17,064 nt of DNA, from NCBI GenBank assembly GCA_027451565.1, contig DAIDJC010000020.1, forward strand, positions 4,877-21,940, written 5' to 3'. Every line of letters starts with the position of its first letter. Within the stretch, counting starts at the first letter, position 1. The notes below the pieces were generated by a model. The model was not told the DNA's origin. It saw nothing but the letters and a program-made list of their open reading frames with translations, and searched no databases. Both the position numbers and the translations under genes were made by a program. Shown here in pieces: positions 1 through 8,734 of this stretch. The stretch comes from Limisphaerales bacterium (GTDB taxonomy: Bacteria > Verrucomicrobiota > Verrucomicrobiia > Limisphaerales > UBA11358).

Positions 1-1
1 C

Positions 2-457
2 AACATTGTCCCTCCTGCCAGCGCCAAGGGCGACACCAATTCAACTGCTGCTGCCATTGAATTTGCCGTCTCCACACTCAAGGTGAATGACATTGTGATT
101 TGTGGGCATTCCCAGTGCGGGGCCATCAGCGCCCTCCTTTCCAAGGACCCGGTCAGCCCGGACACACCTCATTTGCGGGATTGGCTCAACCTGGCTGCCC
201 CTGCCGTGGAAACCATCAAAAGGCAGTATGCCCATTTAAGTGACCCAAACGCGCAAGCCACTGCAGCCGCCGAGGAAAACGTGCTTTTTGGCCTGGAAAA
301 TCTGCACAGCTACCCCTGTGTTCAAGAGCGCCTGTCCAATGGCTCCCTGCGTTTGCACGCTTGGTTCTTCAAGATTGCCACTGCGGAATTGTTTGCCTAT
401 TCTCCTGAAACCCATCGTTTTGCGCCCTTGGTGGAAAGCGATGGCTCCAACACCTAA
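2..457 (+). CDS. Beta-class carbonic anhydrase, 3' part (5' end outside window)
   Basis: Interconverts CO2 and bicarbonate in the cytoplasm using a zinc ion. The reading frame is open from base 2 to the TAA at 455-457, so the gene begins upstream of the window; the GTG at 83 is internal (a Val codon) and not the real start. The visible part begins NIVPP and continues into an STAAAIEFAV-like helix and the signature VNDIVICGHSQCGAI, whose His and Cys (HSQC) are two of the zinc ligands of beta carbonic anhydrases. The first Cys and the Asp/Arg pair of the active site must lie upstream and cannot be checked. The C-terminal part (LHAWFFKIATAELFAYSPET) matches the usual end of the family. It converges on the antiporter gene with only 8 bases between stop codons. 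Function is well supported; physiological role is not visible. Confidence 0.93.
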   Translation, partial: NIVPPASAKGDTNSTAAAIEFAVSTLKVNDIVICGHSQCGAISALLSKDPVSPDTPHLRDWLNLAAPAVETIKRQYAHLSDPNAQATAAAEENVLFGLENLHSYPCVQERLSNGSLRLHAWFFKIATAELFAYSPETHRFAPLVESDGSNT

Positions 458-465
458 AACCCACG

Positions 466-1599
466 TCAACCGGCGCCTGATGACAGAGCTAAACCCTGCT
501 TCACCTTGGGCAGCAAACAGATTGAAAACACTGTCAGACTCAATCCGCTGAGGACCACCCAAGTGGCTGCCGCCGGACGCCCTGCCTCAAAAAGGGTATT
601 GGCCGCGAGCGCGCTCATGGTCAAGTTCGGACAAAAAAGGAGAAATGTGCCGCCATCACCTCCGGTTTTAAACCATCGTCGGTGCAGGACTTCCCTAAAT
701 CCCAGTAAAACCACGCTGCAACCCACCGCCAAAAGCGATGTTTCGGTAAACAGTAATTTAGGGTCAACCAGCAGTCCCAGCGACATGAAAAAAACAGGAA
801 TTAAGAACCCCCGGCTGATGGGTGCAATATAATCTTCCACTCCTTTCCCTTGAAAATGGGTGCGCGCCATGAACAACCCCAAAAAAAAGGCTGTCTTGGG
901 AGCTGCAAGCCCTAATTTAGCGCCCACTGCGCAAATCACCAGGACAAGCAACACAAGAAAATGAACGCGCCACCGGGTGGTTTTCAATATGATCCATTGA
1001 AACATCTTGGTGACGTGGGAGGCAAATCGGCTGATCAAAAAAATGGTCAAAGCCATGCCTGCCAGCCGGAATGTAATCCACCAGGTCAAACCATCCTTGC
1101 TGGCCGCGCCGCCCACGGTCAAAATGACGATGGTCAAAACCTCCAGGGCGATCATAATTTGCAGGACAAAATCCCGGGACAAACCGCTCAAGCCGTCATA
1201 ACACTTCCATCCCGGATAGGCCATGCTGATGGAACATCCGCTGAGTGCTCCTGCTGCCAGAAGCGAATCCCTCAAATTGAGGCCCGATAAATGGGCCACG
1301 GGCAATAAAACCAGATACTGCACGAAAGACCAGCCCAAGGCATAACTCAGGGATGGCAGAAAATCTCGAAACGGAGGCAACTCAATCTCCATGCCCACCT
1401 CCAGCAAAACAAGTAAAAACCCGACTTCACCAGCCTGCTCCAGCATCGTTTTGACCTCTGCCTGAACAAAAGGTTCCAATATCAGTCCGAAAACCACAAA
1501 AAAGACATTGCAAAGGGCCGGACGCCCCAGATAACGGCAAATGTCTGGCACTGCCATCAAAAGGAGCATCAGACAAATGATGGTGTCTATGCTGTTCAC
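466..1599 (-). CDS. Kef-type cation:proton antiporter (CPA2-like), membrane domain only
   Basis: Predicted inner-membrane monovalent cation/H+ antiporter of the Na+/H+ exchanger superfamily. The 377-residue product is almost entirely hydrophobic, with about ten or more membrane segments. It shows the family-like N-terminal GRPALCN...FGLILEPF region, followed by a FLLVLLEVGMEIE segment and the gene-end helices. It stops after the membrane domain and has no RCK/TrkA-N nucleotide-binding tail, unlike KefB/KefC. In the helix where CPA2 members usually carry an ion-binding acidic pair (QD or ND), the aligned stretch here appears to be ALEV (Glu153), so coupling may differ. The start is a GTG at 1599; internal ATGs would remove the first membrane helix, so I kept it. 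It is divergent from glnS and convergent with the carbonic anhydrase gene. The family is clear; the transported ion is unknown. Confidence 0.85.
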   Translation of the reverse strand: MNSIDTIICLMLLLMAVPDICRYLGRPALCNVFFVVFGLILEPFVQAEVKTMLEQAGEVGFLLVLLEVGMEIELPPFRDFLPSLSYALGWSFVQYLVLLPVAHLSGLNLRDSLLAAGALSGCSISMAYPGWKCYDGLSGLSRDFVLQIMIALEVLTIVILTVGGAASKDGLTWWITFRLAGMALTIFLISRFASHVTKMFQWIILKTTRWRVHFLVLLVLVICAVGAKLGLAAPKTAFFLGLFMARTHFQGKGVEDYIAPISRGFLIPVFFMSLGLLVDPKLLFTETSLLAVGCSVVLLGFREVLHRRWFKTGGDGGTFLLFCPNLTMSALAANTLFEAGRPAAATWVVLSGLSLTVFSICLLPKVKQGLALSSGAG

Positions 1600-1640
1600 A
1601 AATTTTATTCGTCCCTCCGTCCAGAAAGGCGCCTAGCCGT

Positions 1641-1669
1641 TGGACATCCAGAATTCCCTTTGCTACACT
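1641..1669 (+). promoter_or_regulatory. Candidate sigma-70-type promoter of glnS
   Basis: A TGGACA hexamer at 1641-1646 (5/6 match to the -35 consensus) is followed after 17 bases by TACACT at 1664-1669 (4/6 match to the -10 consensus). Transcription would begin near 1676, only a few bases before the ATG at 1682, giving a very short leader. This is inferred from consensus matching only. Confidence 0.35.
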
Positions 1670-1681
1670 GCGACCCGATTT

Positions 1682-3388
1682 ATGAGTTCAGATATTTCCA
1701 AATCCGTCACTCCGGCGGATTTCATTCGCGAGATTGTCGCCCAGCACGTGGCAGAAAACAAGTATTCGCGAATCGTTACCCGTTTTCCTCCGGAGCCAAA
1801 CGGCTACCTGCACATAGGACATGCCAAATCCATCTGCCTGAATTTTGGCATCGCCCGGGAATTCGGTGGAACCTGCAACCTGCGAATGGATGACACCAAC
1901 CCGGCCAAGGAGGATGTGGAGTATGTGGAAAGCATAAAGGCCGATGTCCATTGGCTTATCCAAGACTGGGCAGAGCAGCAACTGGGGTTGAATGCCAGCG
2001 GACAGCCTTTCTATGCCAGCGACTATTTTGAGGCTCTTCATGGATTTGCCGTGGACCTCATCAAAAAAGGCAAAGCTTATGTCTGCGATTTATCTCCTGC
2101 GGACACGGATGCATATCGTGGCGCCCCCGACCGTCCGGGCCGCAATTCCCCGTGGCGGGATCGCAGCGTGGATGAAAACCTCGACTTATTCTCAAAAATG
2201 CGGGCCGGGGCCTTTCCAGACGGTGCCTGTTCCTTGCGTGCCAAAATTGACATGGCCAGCCCCAACGTCTGGCTGCGGGACCCCCTTCTCTACCGAATCC
2301 GCCATGTCGCCCATCATCACACCGGATCCGCCTGGTGCATCTATCCATTGTACGACTTTGCTCACTGCCTGAGTGATTATCTCGAAGGCATCACCCACAG
2401 CATTTGCACTTTGGAATTTGAGGTGCATCGGCCTCTTTACGACTGGATATTGGAGAACTTGGACCTTCCCAAAACCCTCCCCAGGCAGTACGAATTTGCC
2501 AAACTCATTCCAAGCCACACCATTGTCTCCAAGAGAAAACTCATCTCCATGGTCCAGGAGGGCATCGTGTCGGGCTGGGACGACCCGCGCCTGCCCACCC
2601 TCAGCGGAATCCGACGCCGTGGCATCACCCCCAATGCATTGCGTTCCTTCGCCACCAAGGTGGGCGTCACCAAATACATCAGCCTCACAGACATTGCTGT
2701 TTATGAACATGCCATCCGGGATGACTTGAACGCTATTGCCCTGCGTCGCCTGGCAGTCCTGCGCCCACTCAAGGTCGTCATCACCAATTATCCCGAAGAC
2801 CGGGTTGAGGAATTTGAGGCCGTCAACAACCCGGAGAAACCGCAGGCCGGCAAACGTTTGATCCCATTCAGCCGCGAACTGTTTATCGAGAGGGATGATT
2901 TCGAGGAAACTCCCCCGCCCAAATTTTTCAGGCTCAAGCCAGGTGGCGAGGTTCGCCTGAAATATGCCTTCATCATCAAATGCGACGAGGTGATCAAGGA
3001 TTCGAATGGAGTGGTAACGGAACTTCGTTGCACAGCAGATCTGGACAGCCGCACGGGTGGCGTCACATCAGGGCGCAAGATCAAAGGAACCATCCACTGG
3101 GTGAGCGCCCGACATGCAATCCAGGCTGAAGCCAGGCTTTACGACCGCCTCTTCACCGAGGCGGAGCCGGAAAAGGATGGACGCGATTTCCGCACTGTCC
3201 TCAATCCCAGTTCCCTTGAGATCGTGACCGCCTTATGCGAACCAAGCCTGCTCTCCACAGCAGCCGCCGAGCGATATCAATTCGAGCGGTTGGGTTATTT
3301 TGTTTTGGACAGGGATACAACGCCAAACAAACTTGTGTTTAACCGCTGCATCACGCTCAAGGATACCTGGTCCAAGGTCAAGCCCTGA
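1682..3388 (+). CDS. glnS: Glutamine--tRNA ligase (GlnRS)
   Basis: Charges tRNA-Gln with glutamine in the cytoplasm, using ATP. The 568-residue product aligns end to end with E. coli GlnRS. It has the class I signature in FPPEPNGYLHIGHAKSICLN (HIGH at 44-47), FGG.CNLR.DDTNP, the CIYP.YDF.HC.SD.LEGITHS.CTLEF block, and VSKRK (282-286) as the KMSKS-loop variant typical of GlnRS. It ends with the anticodon-binding beta barrels, including IKGTIHWVSA and the FERLGYFVLD region. I chose the ATG at 1682: it puts the N terminus at SDISKSVTPADFIREIV, matching the usual MS...FIR start. A longer frame from the TTG at 1640 would run through the putative promoter. No Shine-Dalgarno sequence is seen. The presence of GlnRS suggests Gln-tRNA is made directly, but a GatCAB pathway cannot be excluded from this window. 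Confidence 0.97.
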   Translation: MSSDISKSVTPADFIREIVAQHVAENKYSRIVTRFPPEPNGYLHIGHAKSICLNFGIAREFGGTCNLRMDDTNPAKEDVEYVESIKADVHWLIQDWAEQQLGLNASGQPFYASDYFEALHGFAVDLIKKGKAYVCDLSPADTDAYRGAPDRPGRNSPWRDRSVDENLDLFSKMRAGAFPDGACSLRAKIDMASPNVWLRDPLLYRIRHVAHHHTGSAWCIYPLYDFAHCLSDYLEGITHSICTLEFEVHRPLYDWILENLDLPKTLPRQYEFAKLIPSHTIVSKRKLISMVQEGIVSGWDDPRLPTLSGIRRRGITPNALRSFATKVGVTKYISLTDIAVYEHAIRDDLNAIALRRLAVLRPLKVVITNYPEDRVEEFEAVNNPEKPQAGKRLIPFSRELFIERDDFEETPPPKFFRLKPGGEVRLKYAFIIKCDEVIKDSNGVVTELRCTADLDSRTGGVTSGRKIKGTIHWVSARHAIQAEARLYDRLFTEAEPEKDGRDFRTVLNPSSLEIVTALCEPSLLSTAAAERYQFERLGYFVLDRDTTPNKLVFNRCITLKDTWSKVKP

Positions 3389-3454
3389 TCGGGCCATGTT
3401 CACGGCCCAGCCATGGACATGCGGAAGCCTCCTTCTCGGGCTGGCCAAATTTCC

Positions 3455-4759
3455 TTAATTCATCAAACCTAGTTGATATTGCAGGTTGGCCTGCTGGATC
3501 AACAGGTTATAATGTGCATTGGTATCGCTGATCTGGGCGGATGTCAGGTTTAATTGCGCTTCGCTGAGTTCCACGATGGAACTGCTGCCAACTTTATACC
3601 GGGCATCCGCAAGCTCGTAAGCTTGGGTGCTTGTCTGGACCAACTCCGCCGTGGTTTTGATTTCCTCGAATGCATTGTTCACATTTAACCAGGCAATGTG
3701 AACATCCCGAACAATGTCGTCTTCCAAATTGCGCACCAGTTCCGCATCCGCCTTGGCCCGGTATTCTGCCTCATGCTGCTTGGCCAGGTAATAACCACCG
3801 GCGAACAGCGGAAAACTCAATTCCAACCCTCCCACCGCATAATCATTAGGAAGATGATAATCATGCAGGGGAGAGGCACCCAGCGTGCCAAAGGCCGAAA
3901 TGGTGGGGAGACGGGCATCCCTTTGCGCCTTGGCAAAACTAAAAGCAGACTGGTTTTGGCTCCTCAGGCTCAAGAGTTCCGGCCTTTGAACCAGCGCCTC
4001 CTGAACAAGCGACGAATCATCCAATGGCTGGGGATGGGGAATGAATTGGGGGCCGTCTTCCCGGAGATCAAAAATGTGGAGAGTGGGATAACCGAGCGCT
4101 GTGGAGAGCATGGCCATGGATGCGGCAGCATCGTTGGATGCCCTCTCCACCAACAACTCGCTTTCCTGCACCGCCACCTGTGCAAAACTCACATCCAGAG
4201 TGGATTTGAGTTTGTTTGAGGCCAGCATGCTCACCTGGTCGCTCAGCAACTGCCGGGTTGCCAGGGTCTGTTGCGCCACCTGCAAAATGGCCTGGGCTTG
4301 GAGCGCGCCCAGATAATTCACCGCCACGCCCAACAGCACCTGCTCACGAGTGGCATCGGCATTCAGCGCCGCCGCCTTTAATTGATATTTTGAACTAGCG
4401 GCCAGATTGTAGGTATGGCCAAAGTCCGTGATCAACTGGCTGACGGTCGCCCCGCCTGCCAGGCGGTTATATACTGTGGGATTGTTTAATCCGCCAGCCA
4501 GTATTCGCGCATCCTCGGAACTCGCACCCACTGCGTCACCATAAAGACTGGCATTGGGGAAATAAGCGCTGCGAGTTTCTGTCAAAACCTCTTTGCTGGC
4601 CAAAGTCCGGTAATCTGCAGCAGCGATCTGCGGATGATTGTGCAAAGCAATAACCTTGGCCTCGTCCAAAGTCAGTGGCATGACCATATTGGTGGACTGG
4701 CCATGAGCCGCCAGGCCAATTTCAGCGCATGCCAATGTAAGAATCAAAACAGATTTCAT
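3455..4759 (-). CDS. TolC-family outer-membrane efflux protein
   Basis: Outer-membrane channel subunit expected to form the exit duct of the tripartite pump encoded by the preceding genes. The 434-residue product starts with a signal peptide (about 1-20, MKSVLILTLACAEIGLAAHG). It then shows the two-fold TolC arrangement: an N-terminal half with LTLDEAKVIALHNHPQI and ASLYGDAVGASS strands, and a second half beginning near LVQEALVQRPELLSLRSQ with LPTISAFGTLG and LSFPLFAGGYY. Long Ala/Gln-rich amphipathic helices make up the periplasmic tunnel. The length is in the normal TolC range. No lipobox Cys is seen after the signal sequence, so it is probably not a lipoprotein like OprM. Its ATG lies 12 bases after the stop of the RND pump gene, so the two are almost certainly cotranscribed. 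It is the last gene of the cluster; no clear terminator follows it before the end of convergent glnS. Confidence 0.95.
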   Translation of the reverse strand: MKSVLILTLACAEIGLAAHGQSTNMVMPLTLDEAKVIALHNHPQIAAADYRTLASKEVLTETRSAYFPNASLYGDAVGASSEDARILAGGLNNPTVYNRLAGGATVSQLITDFGHTYNLAASSKYQLKAAALNADATREQVLLGVAVNYLGALQAQAILQVAQQTLATRQLLSDQVSMLASNKLKSTLDVSFAQVAVQESELLVERASNDAAASMAMLSTALGYPTLHIFDLREDGPQFIPHPQPLDDSSLVQEALVQRPELLSLRSQNQSAFSFAKAQRDARLPTISAFGTLGASPLHDYHLPNDYAVGGLELSFPLFAGGYYLAKQHEAEYRAKADAELVRNLEDDIVRDVHIAWLNVNNAFEEIKTTAELVQTSTQAYELADARYKVGSSSIVELSEAQLNLTSAQISDTNAHYNLLIQQANLQYQLGLMN

Positions 4760-4771
4760 TGCAAAAAGGTA

Positions 4772-7700
4772 TTAATGTGCCGGATTGTTCGGGGCGCCGT
4801 CCGCCAGTTTTTGATTGGTCAGGGACTCTGAACGCCGGTATAAAACATAGTATGCGCACGGAACTATAAAAACAGTAAGCACAACCGAGACGGTTAACCC
4901 GCCGATGATGGCCCGGGCAAGCGGCGCGTAAGCCTCGCTTCCCGCTTCCAATGCCATCGCCATGGGAATCAATCCGAACAACGTCGCCAGGGATGTCATC
5001 AACACGGGACGCAAACGAACACGGCATGCCAATGAAACAGCCTCTCGCAACGAGTGGCCCTCCTCCCGCAAACGCCGCGTGAATTCCACTATCAAAATAC
5101 TGTTTGACACCACAATTCCCACCATCATCACAACACCCATCAGCGACATGATGTTCAGGGTGGTGCCAGTGATGTACAACATGAAAATCACACCTGCCAA
5201 TCCTGTCGGCACCGCCAAAAGAATCAGGAAAGGATCCCAGAAAGATTTGAATTGTGCCACGAGAATGAGATAAACAAGGACTGTGGAGAGAATCAGGCCC
5301 AAGCCAAAGCTTTTAAAAGATTCATTCATGGCTTTAACTGACCCGTATACCTTCACCACCGTATTTTTGGGAGGGTTTGACCCATCCACGATTTTTTGAA
5401 CAGCCGCGGCCAGCCGACTCAGGTCCTGGCCTGAAGGCGCCACATAGATATCCACCGTTCGGCGAATCTGGTAATGATCCACTTCCGTAGGGGCTTCCAC
5501 GTGTGTAATCTTGACCACGTCATCCAGCCTGGTGGGAAATTTCAAATGCGGGGACCGCAGCGGCATGGTGCCAAAGTCCGCCAGGTTTTTGATGATGTTT
5601 TCAGGATACTGCACGGTCAGGAGGTAATTGTTGCCGGTCACCGGGTCAATCCAGTAACTGGGCGCAATCATACCGTTTGAAGTGAGGGCGGTGATCAGGC
5701 TGTCTATCACATCCTGAGCTGACAAACCAAGTTCGCTGGCCCGCTTCCGGTCTATATCCACCTTCAGCGACGGATAATCCACGTCCTGGGGAATAAGCAC
5801 ATCGCTCACTCCGGGAATGGCGCGGACTTTTTCTGCGATTTGGGAGGCAATATCGTGGGCCACCTGCACGGTGGGGCTACTAACCTTGATGTCAATCGGG
5901 GCGGGTACGCCCTGATTAATGACTGCATCCACCAAACCGCCCGTTTGAAAATAGCCGGTGACATCAGGAACCTCGGCGTGCATGCGGGCCCTCACCAGGT
6001 TCATATAGTCAAAGCTCGAAAGCTTGTGACCATCATTGAGCCCCACTTGTACCACCGCTGTGCTGGGGCATGAGTTGGGATTCAATATGGAATTGAAACC
6101 CGGTGTGGTGCCGATATTCGAGACGATGATTTTGAGATCTTTGGCCGGAACCACCTCGCGCACCACCTGCTCAACACGGGCCACGAGGTCCTCCGTTAGT
6201 TCAAGCCGCATCCCCGTGGGCGCCTTCACGCTGATCACAAATTGACCCGGGTCCGTGCGTGGAAAATACGATTTTCCAAGAAAAGGATAAACCCCAAGGC
6301 TTAGGATGAAGAAACCTATGATAGCAAGCACTGTTGCAGCGGGCCGGAGCAGCGCCAGCTTAAGACTTCCTTCATAATGGTCTAGCATTGAGGAAAATTT
6401 CTGATTAAACCAGTGGTTGAATTTGTCTCCCAATGATTTGGGCTCCGCAGCCGCCTCCCCTTCGTGACCCGGCGATCCGCCGTGGGGACCCGAGATCAAA
6501 TTTGCACAAAACAAGGGAACCACAGTCATGGCCACGATGTAAGATGCAAAGAGCGAGAGAATCACAGCAAGTGCCAGAGCCGTGAAAAGGAATTTGCTAA
6601 CGCCGTAAAGAAAGACCACGGGAAAAAACACGATCGCCGTGGTAAGCGTGGCAGCCAGAACGGCCAGTTGAACCTCCTCACCGCCACGCTCGGCGGCAAC
6701 CACCGGAGATTCGCCCATTTCAAGATGGCGAAAGATATTTTCCAGCACGAGCACGGAGTTATCAATGAGCCGGGAAAAAGCGAGGGCCAACCCGCCCAAA
6801 ATCATGGAATTGATTGTTCCACCGCCAATCGCCAAGGCTATGAATGCTGCCATGGCAGACAGCGGAATAGAGAGGAAAACCGCAGCGGTGGCCCGCAGGC
6901 TGCCCAGGAAAATGATGATCATCAAGCCGGTGAGAACCAAGCCAATGGCTCCCTCATGCACAAGGGTTGATATCGAAGTGCGCACGAAAACCGATTGATC
7001 GAACACCACCTGCGTCACAAGCTGCTTTGGAACGTCCAGCAAATGTGACACCACGTTTTTCACTCCGTTGACCACCACGATGGTATTCGCATCGCCACCA
7101 GATTTCAAGATGGGCACATATACGGACGCCTGCCCATTTATTCGCACTTTGTTGTATTGAATTTGAGATCCGTCCACTGCCTTGCCCACGTCGGCAACCA
7201 AAACGGAGGATTCCGCAGACAAACCGGTGCTTTTGCTGGGAGACTTTGGAGCGCTGGCCACATCCTCACCCATCATGGGCGATCCGGTGACCGTCTTGAG
7301 GGGCACTTGGTTGAGATCAGACATTTTGTTGATCTGGTTGTTGACGTACACGTCATAGTCATAAGGACCAATTTTGACATCGCCAGCAGGCAGAATGAGG
7401 TTGGCTTGATTGACGGTGTTGACAACATCCATTACCCCAAGTTCGTTGGCCTCCAACTTCAGAGGGTCCACATAAACCATGATCTGGCGGTAGCGACCTC
7501 CGAATGCAGGGGGAACGGATGCGCCCGAGATGCCGGCCATCTGGTTGCGAACGGTAAACTGGCCAAGGTCTCTCAATTCGGCTTCTGACAATCCCTTCCC
7601 TTTTAGAGTCACAAGGCACACAGGGAGACTGGATGCGTCAAATTTCATCACAATTGGCGGCAAGGTGCCTGAAGGCAGGTACCTGAGGCTCGCCATGGCT

Positions 7701-8026
7701 AGGTTGGCAATCCTGGTGACGTCGGAATCCGGATTGGATCCAGGCTCAAAATAAACCTTGATCAAGCTCACTCCAGTAAGCGATCTCGACTCCATGTGGT
7801 CCACGCCTGAGGCCAGGGTGAACATGCGCTCAAACTGGCCGGTGATGTCATTTTCCACCTGCTCTGGCGCCATGCCGGAATAAAACGTTGCGACCACCAC
7901 CACGGGTATGTTGATGGGGGGAAATAAATCCACCGGCATGCGAAGCAGGCTGGTGACTCCCACCACGCAGGTGATCAGACATACCACCACAATTAAATAC
8001 GGAAATCGAATGGCGAATCGCGACAT
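4772..8026 (-). CDS. RND efflux pump, inner-membrane permease (AcrB/HAE-like)
   Basis: Proton-driven inner-membrane pump subunit of the tripartite efflux system. The 1084-residue product has the normal RND layout: TM1 (about 9-28), a first periplasmic domain to about 350, a block of helices (about 355-510), a cytoplasmic Gly/Glu-rich loop (about 511-550), a second periplasmic domain and the C-terminal helices. TM4 reads GGLALAFSRLIDNSVLVLEN, so the AcrB Asp407-Asp408 pair is Asp422-Asn423. TM10 reads MVGIVVSNSILIVEF, placing Ser974 at AcrB Lys940. The first periplasmic domain holds about 24 extra Ser/Lys/Pro-rich residues (roughly 250-273) before the VADVGKAVDG strand. The SRLIDNSV form suggests a divergent HAE subclade rather than a dead pump, since the rest is intact. 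It follows the RraA-like gene by 18 bases and precedes tolC-like by 12. The substrate is unknown; the sequence is closer to HAE multidrug pumps than to CzcA metal pumps. Confidence 0.95.
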   Translation of the reverse strand: MSRFAIRFPYLIVVVCLITCVVGVTSLLRMPVDLFPPINIPVVVVATFYSGMAPEQVENDITGQFERMFTLASGVDHMESRSLTGVSLIKVYFEPGSNPDSDVTRIANLAMASLRYLPSGTLPPIVMKFDASSLPVCLVTLKGKGLSEAELRDLGQFTVRNQMAGISGASVPPAFGGRYRQIMVYVDPLKLEANELGVMDVVNTVNQANLILPAGDVKIGPYDYDVYVNNQINKMSDLNQVPLKTVTGSPMMGEDVASAPKSPSKSTGLSAESSVLVADVGKAVDGSQIQYNKVRINGQASVYVPILKSGGDANTIVVVNGVKNVVSHLLDVPKQLVTQVVFDQSVFVRTSISTLVHEGAIGLVLTGLMIIIFLGSLRATAAVFLSIPLSAMAAFIALAIGGGTINSMILGGLALAFSRLIDNSVLVLENIFRHLEMGESPVVAAERGGEEVQLAVLAATLTTAIVFFPVVFLYGVSKFLFTALALAVILSLFASYIVAMTVVPLFCANLISGPHGGSPGHEGEAAAEPKSLGDKFNHWFNQKFSSMLDHYEGSLKLALLRPAATVLAIIGFFILSLGVYPFLGKSYFPRTDPGQFVISVKAPTGMRLELTEDLVARVEQVVREVVPAKDLKIIVSNIGTTPGFNSILNPNSCPSTAVVQVGLNDGHKLSSFDYMNLVRARMHAEVPDVTGYFQTGGLVDAVINQGVPAPIDIKVSSPTVQVAHDIASQIAEKVRAIPGVSDVLIPQDVDYPSLKVDIDRKRASELGLSAQDVIDSLITALTSNGMIAPSYWIDPVTGNNYLLTVQYPENIIKNLADFGTMPLRSPHLKFPTRLDDVVKITHVEAPTEVDHYQIRRTVDIYVAPSGQDLSRLAAAVQKIVDGSNPPKNTVVKVYGSVKAMNESFKSFGLGLILSTVLVYLILVAQFKSFWDPFLILLAVPTGLAGVIFMLYITGTTLNIMSLMGVVMMVGIVVSNSILIVEFTRRLREEGHSLREAVSLACRVRLRPVLMTSLATLFGLIPMAMALEAGSEAYAPLARAIIGGLTVSVVLTVFIVPCAYYVLYRRSESLTNQKLADGAPNNPAH

Positions 8027-8044
8027 GATTTTTTTGCTTTGGTT

Positions 8045-8734
8045 TTATGGATTGCTTACGGCAGACCGAAGTTTCTCGACGGTAAAATTATCGGATTGGC
8101 AAAGTTCAATGATTTTTTGGTCCTTGGCAGCCAGTCTGGCCGCAACCTGTGGCAATTGACCGGCTATTTTTAAGGGAATGGTTTGCACCCCATGCCGACT
8201 CCCATGAATCAAATCTCCAGATTGAACCTGGAGACCCGCCACCTCAACCGGTTGACCAAATTCGACCACATGTAAATAGGCGTGGGACAGAGACACATTT
8301 GTGGCAAAAAGCGGGAATCCGATTTGTTCCGCAATGGGAAGTTCGCGGACTGAACCGTTGGTGACCGCGCCGCAACATCCCAATGCACGCAAAATATTGA
8401 CATGAACACCGCCTAGAAAAGACCCAAGCCCGATCCTTGTGGCAACATCCTGAATCACCACCACCCTCGGCGAAGGCAAGGAAAGAACATAATCCCACCA
8501 ATCCTGGCGAATTGACATGGATCCATCTGCCATTGGAGGAGCGGATCCGCGCACTTTCAAAGTAACCGCATAGCCGATCATGTTGGGAAGTTGAGGAAAA
8601 AACGAGCGCACCGAATTGTTCATAAACCCTTCATTGCGCAGTCGCTCGCGAAAGGTTTCTATTGCATCTGCCAGCGTGCAGCCGTGGATTTTACGCAGTT
8701 CTTCCAATTCTTCCAAAGTCAGGTTAGGTTTCAT
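8045..8734 (-). CDS. RraA-family protein (RNase E inhibitor / HMG-aldolase-like fold)
   Basis: Member of the RraA / 4-hydroxy-4-methyl-2-oxoglutarate aldolase-like superfamily. The diagnostic core is GSFLGGVHVNILRALGCCGAVTNGSVREL, followed by PLFAT and SGDLIHGSRHGVQTIP. The Gly-x20-Arg spacing of class II aldolases is kept, but the Asp after Arg is Glu and the acidic residue three further on is Ile. The usual Asp in the later D.HGV motif is Ser. Aldolase activity is therefore doubtful. I chose the ATG at 8734 because it gives MKPNLTLEELEELRKIHGCT, the normal family start; the frame stays open to ATGs at 8797 and 8806, which would add 21-24 unusual residues. It lies between the adaptor and pump genes of an RND cluster, an unusual place. 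Whether it acts on RNA decay, as a small-molecule enzyme, or is unrelated to efflux cannot be told. Confidence 0.85.
   Translation of the reverse strand: MKPNLTLEELEELRKIHGCTLADAIETFRERLRNEGFMNNSVRSFFPQLPNMIGYAVTLKVRGSAPPMADGSMSIRQDWWDYVLSLPSPRVVVIQDVATRIGLGSFLGGVHVNILRALGCCGAVTNGSVRELPIAEQIGFPLFATNVSLSHAYLHVVEFGQPVEVAGLQVQSGDLIHGSRHGVQTIPLKIAGQLPQVAARLAAKDQKIIELCQSDNFTVEKLRSAVSNP

Noticed and set aside
3389..3454. GGGCC/GGCCC inverted repeat between glnS and the tolC-like gene as a bidirectional terminator
   Set aside because: The stem has only five outer pairs with a mismatch and there is no T-run on either strand.
3698..4219. 173-codon open frame antisense to the tolC-like gene
   Set aside because: Lies wholly inside a clear TolC-family gene and has no recognisable protein features.
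6464..6970. Long open frame antisense to the RND pump gene
   Set aside because: Composition is that of a shadow frame (His/Gln/Arg-rich, no domain) fully inside a conserved gene.
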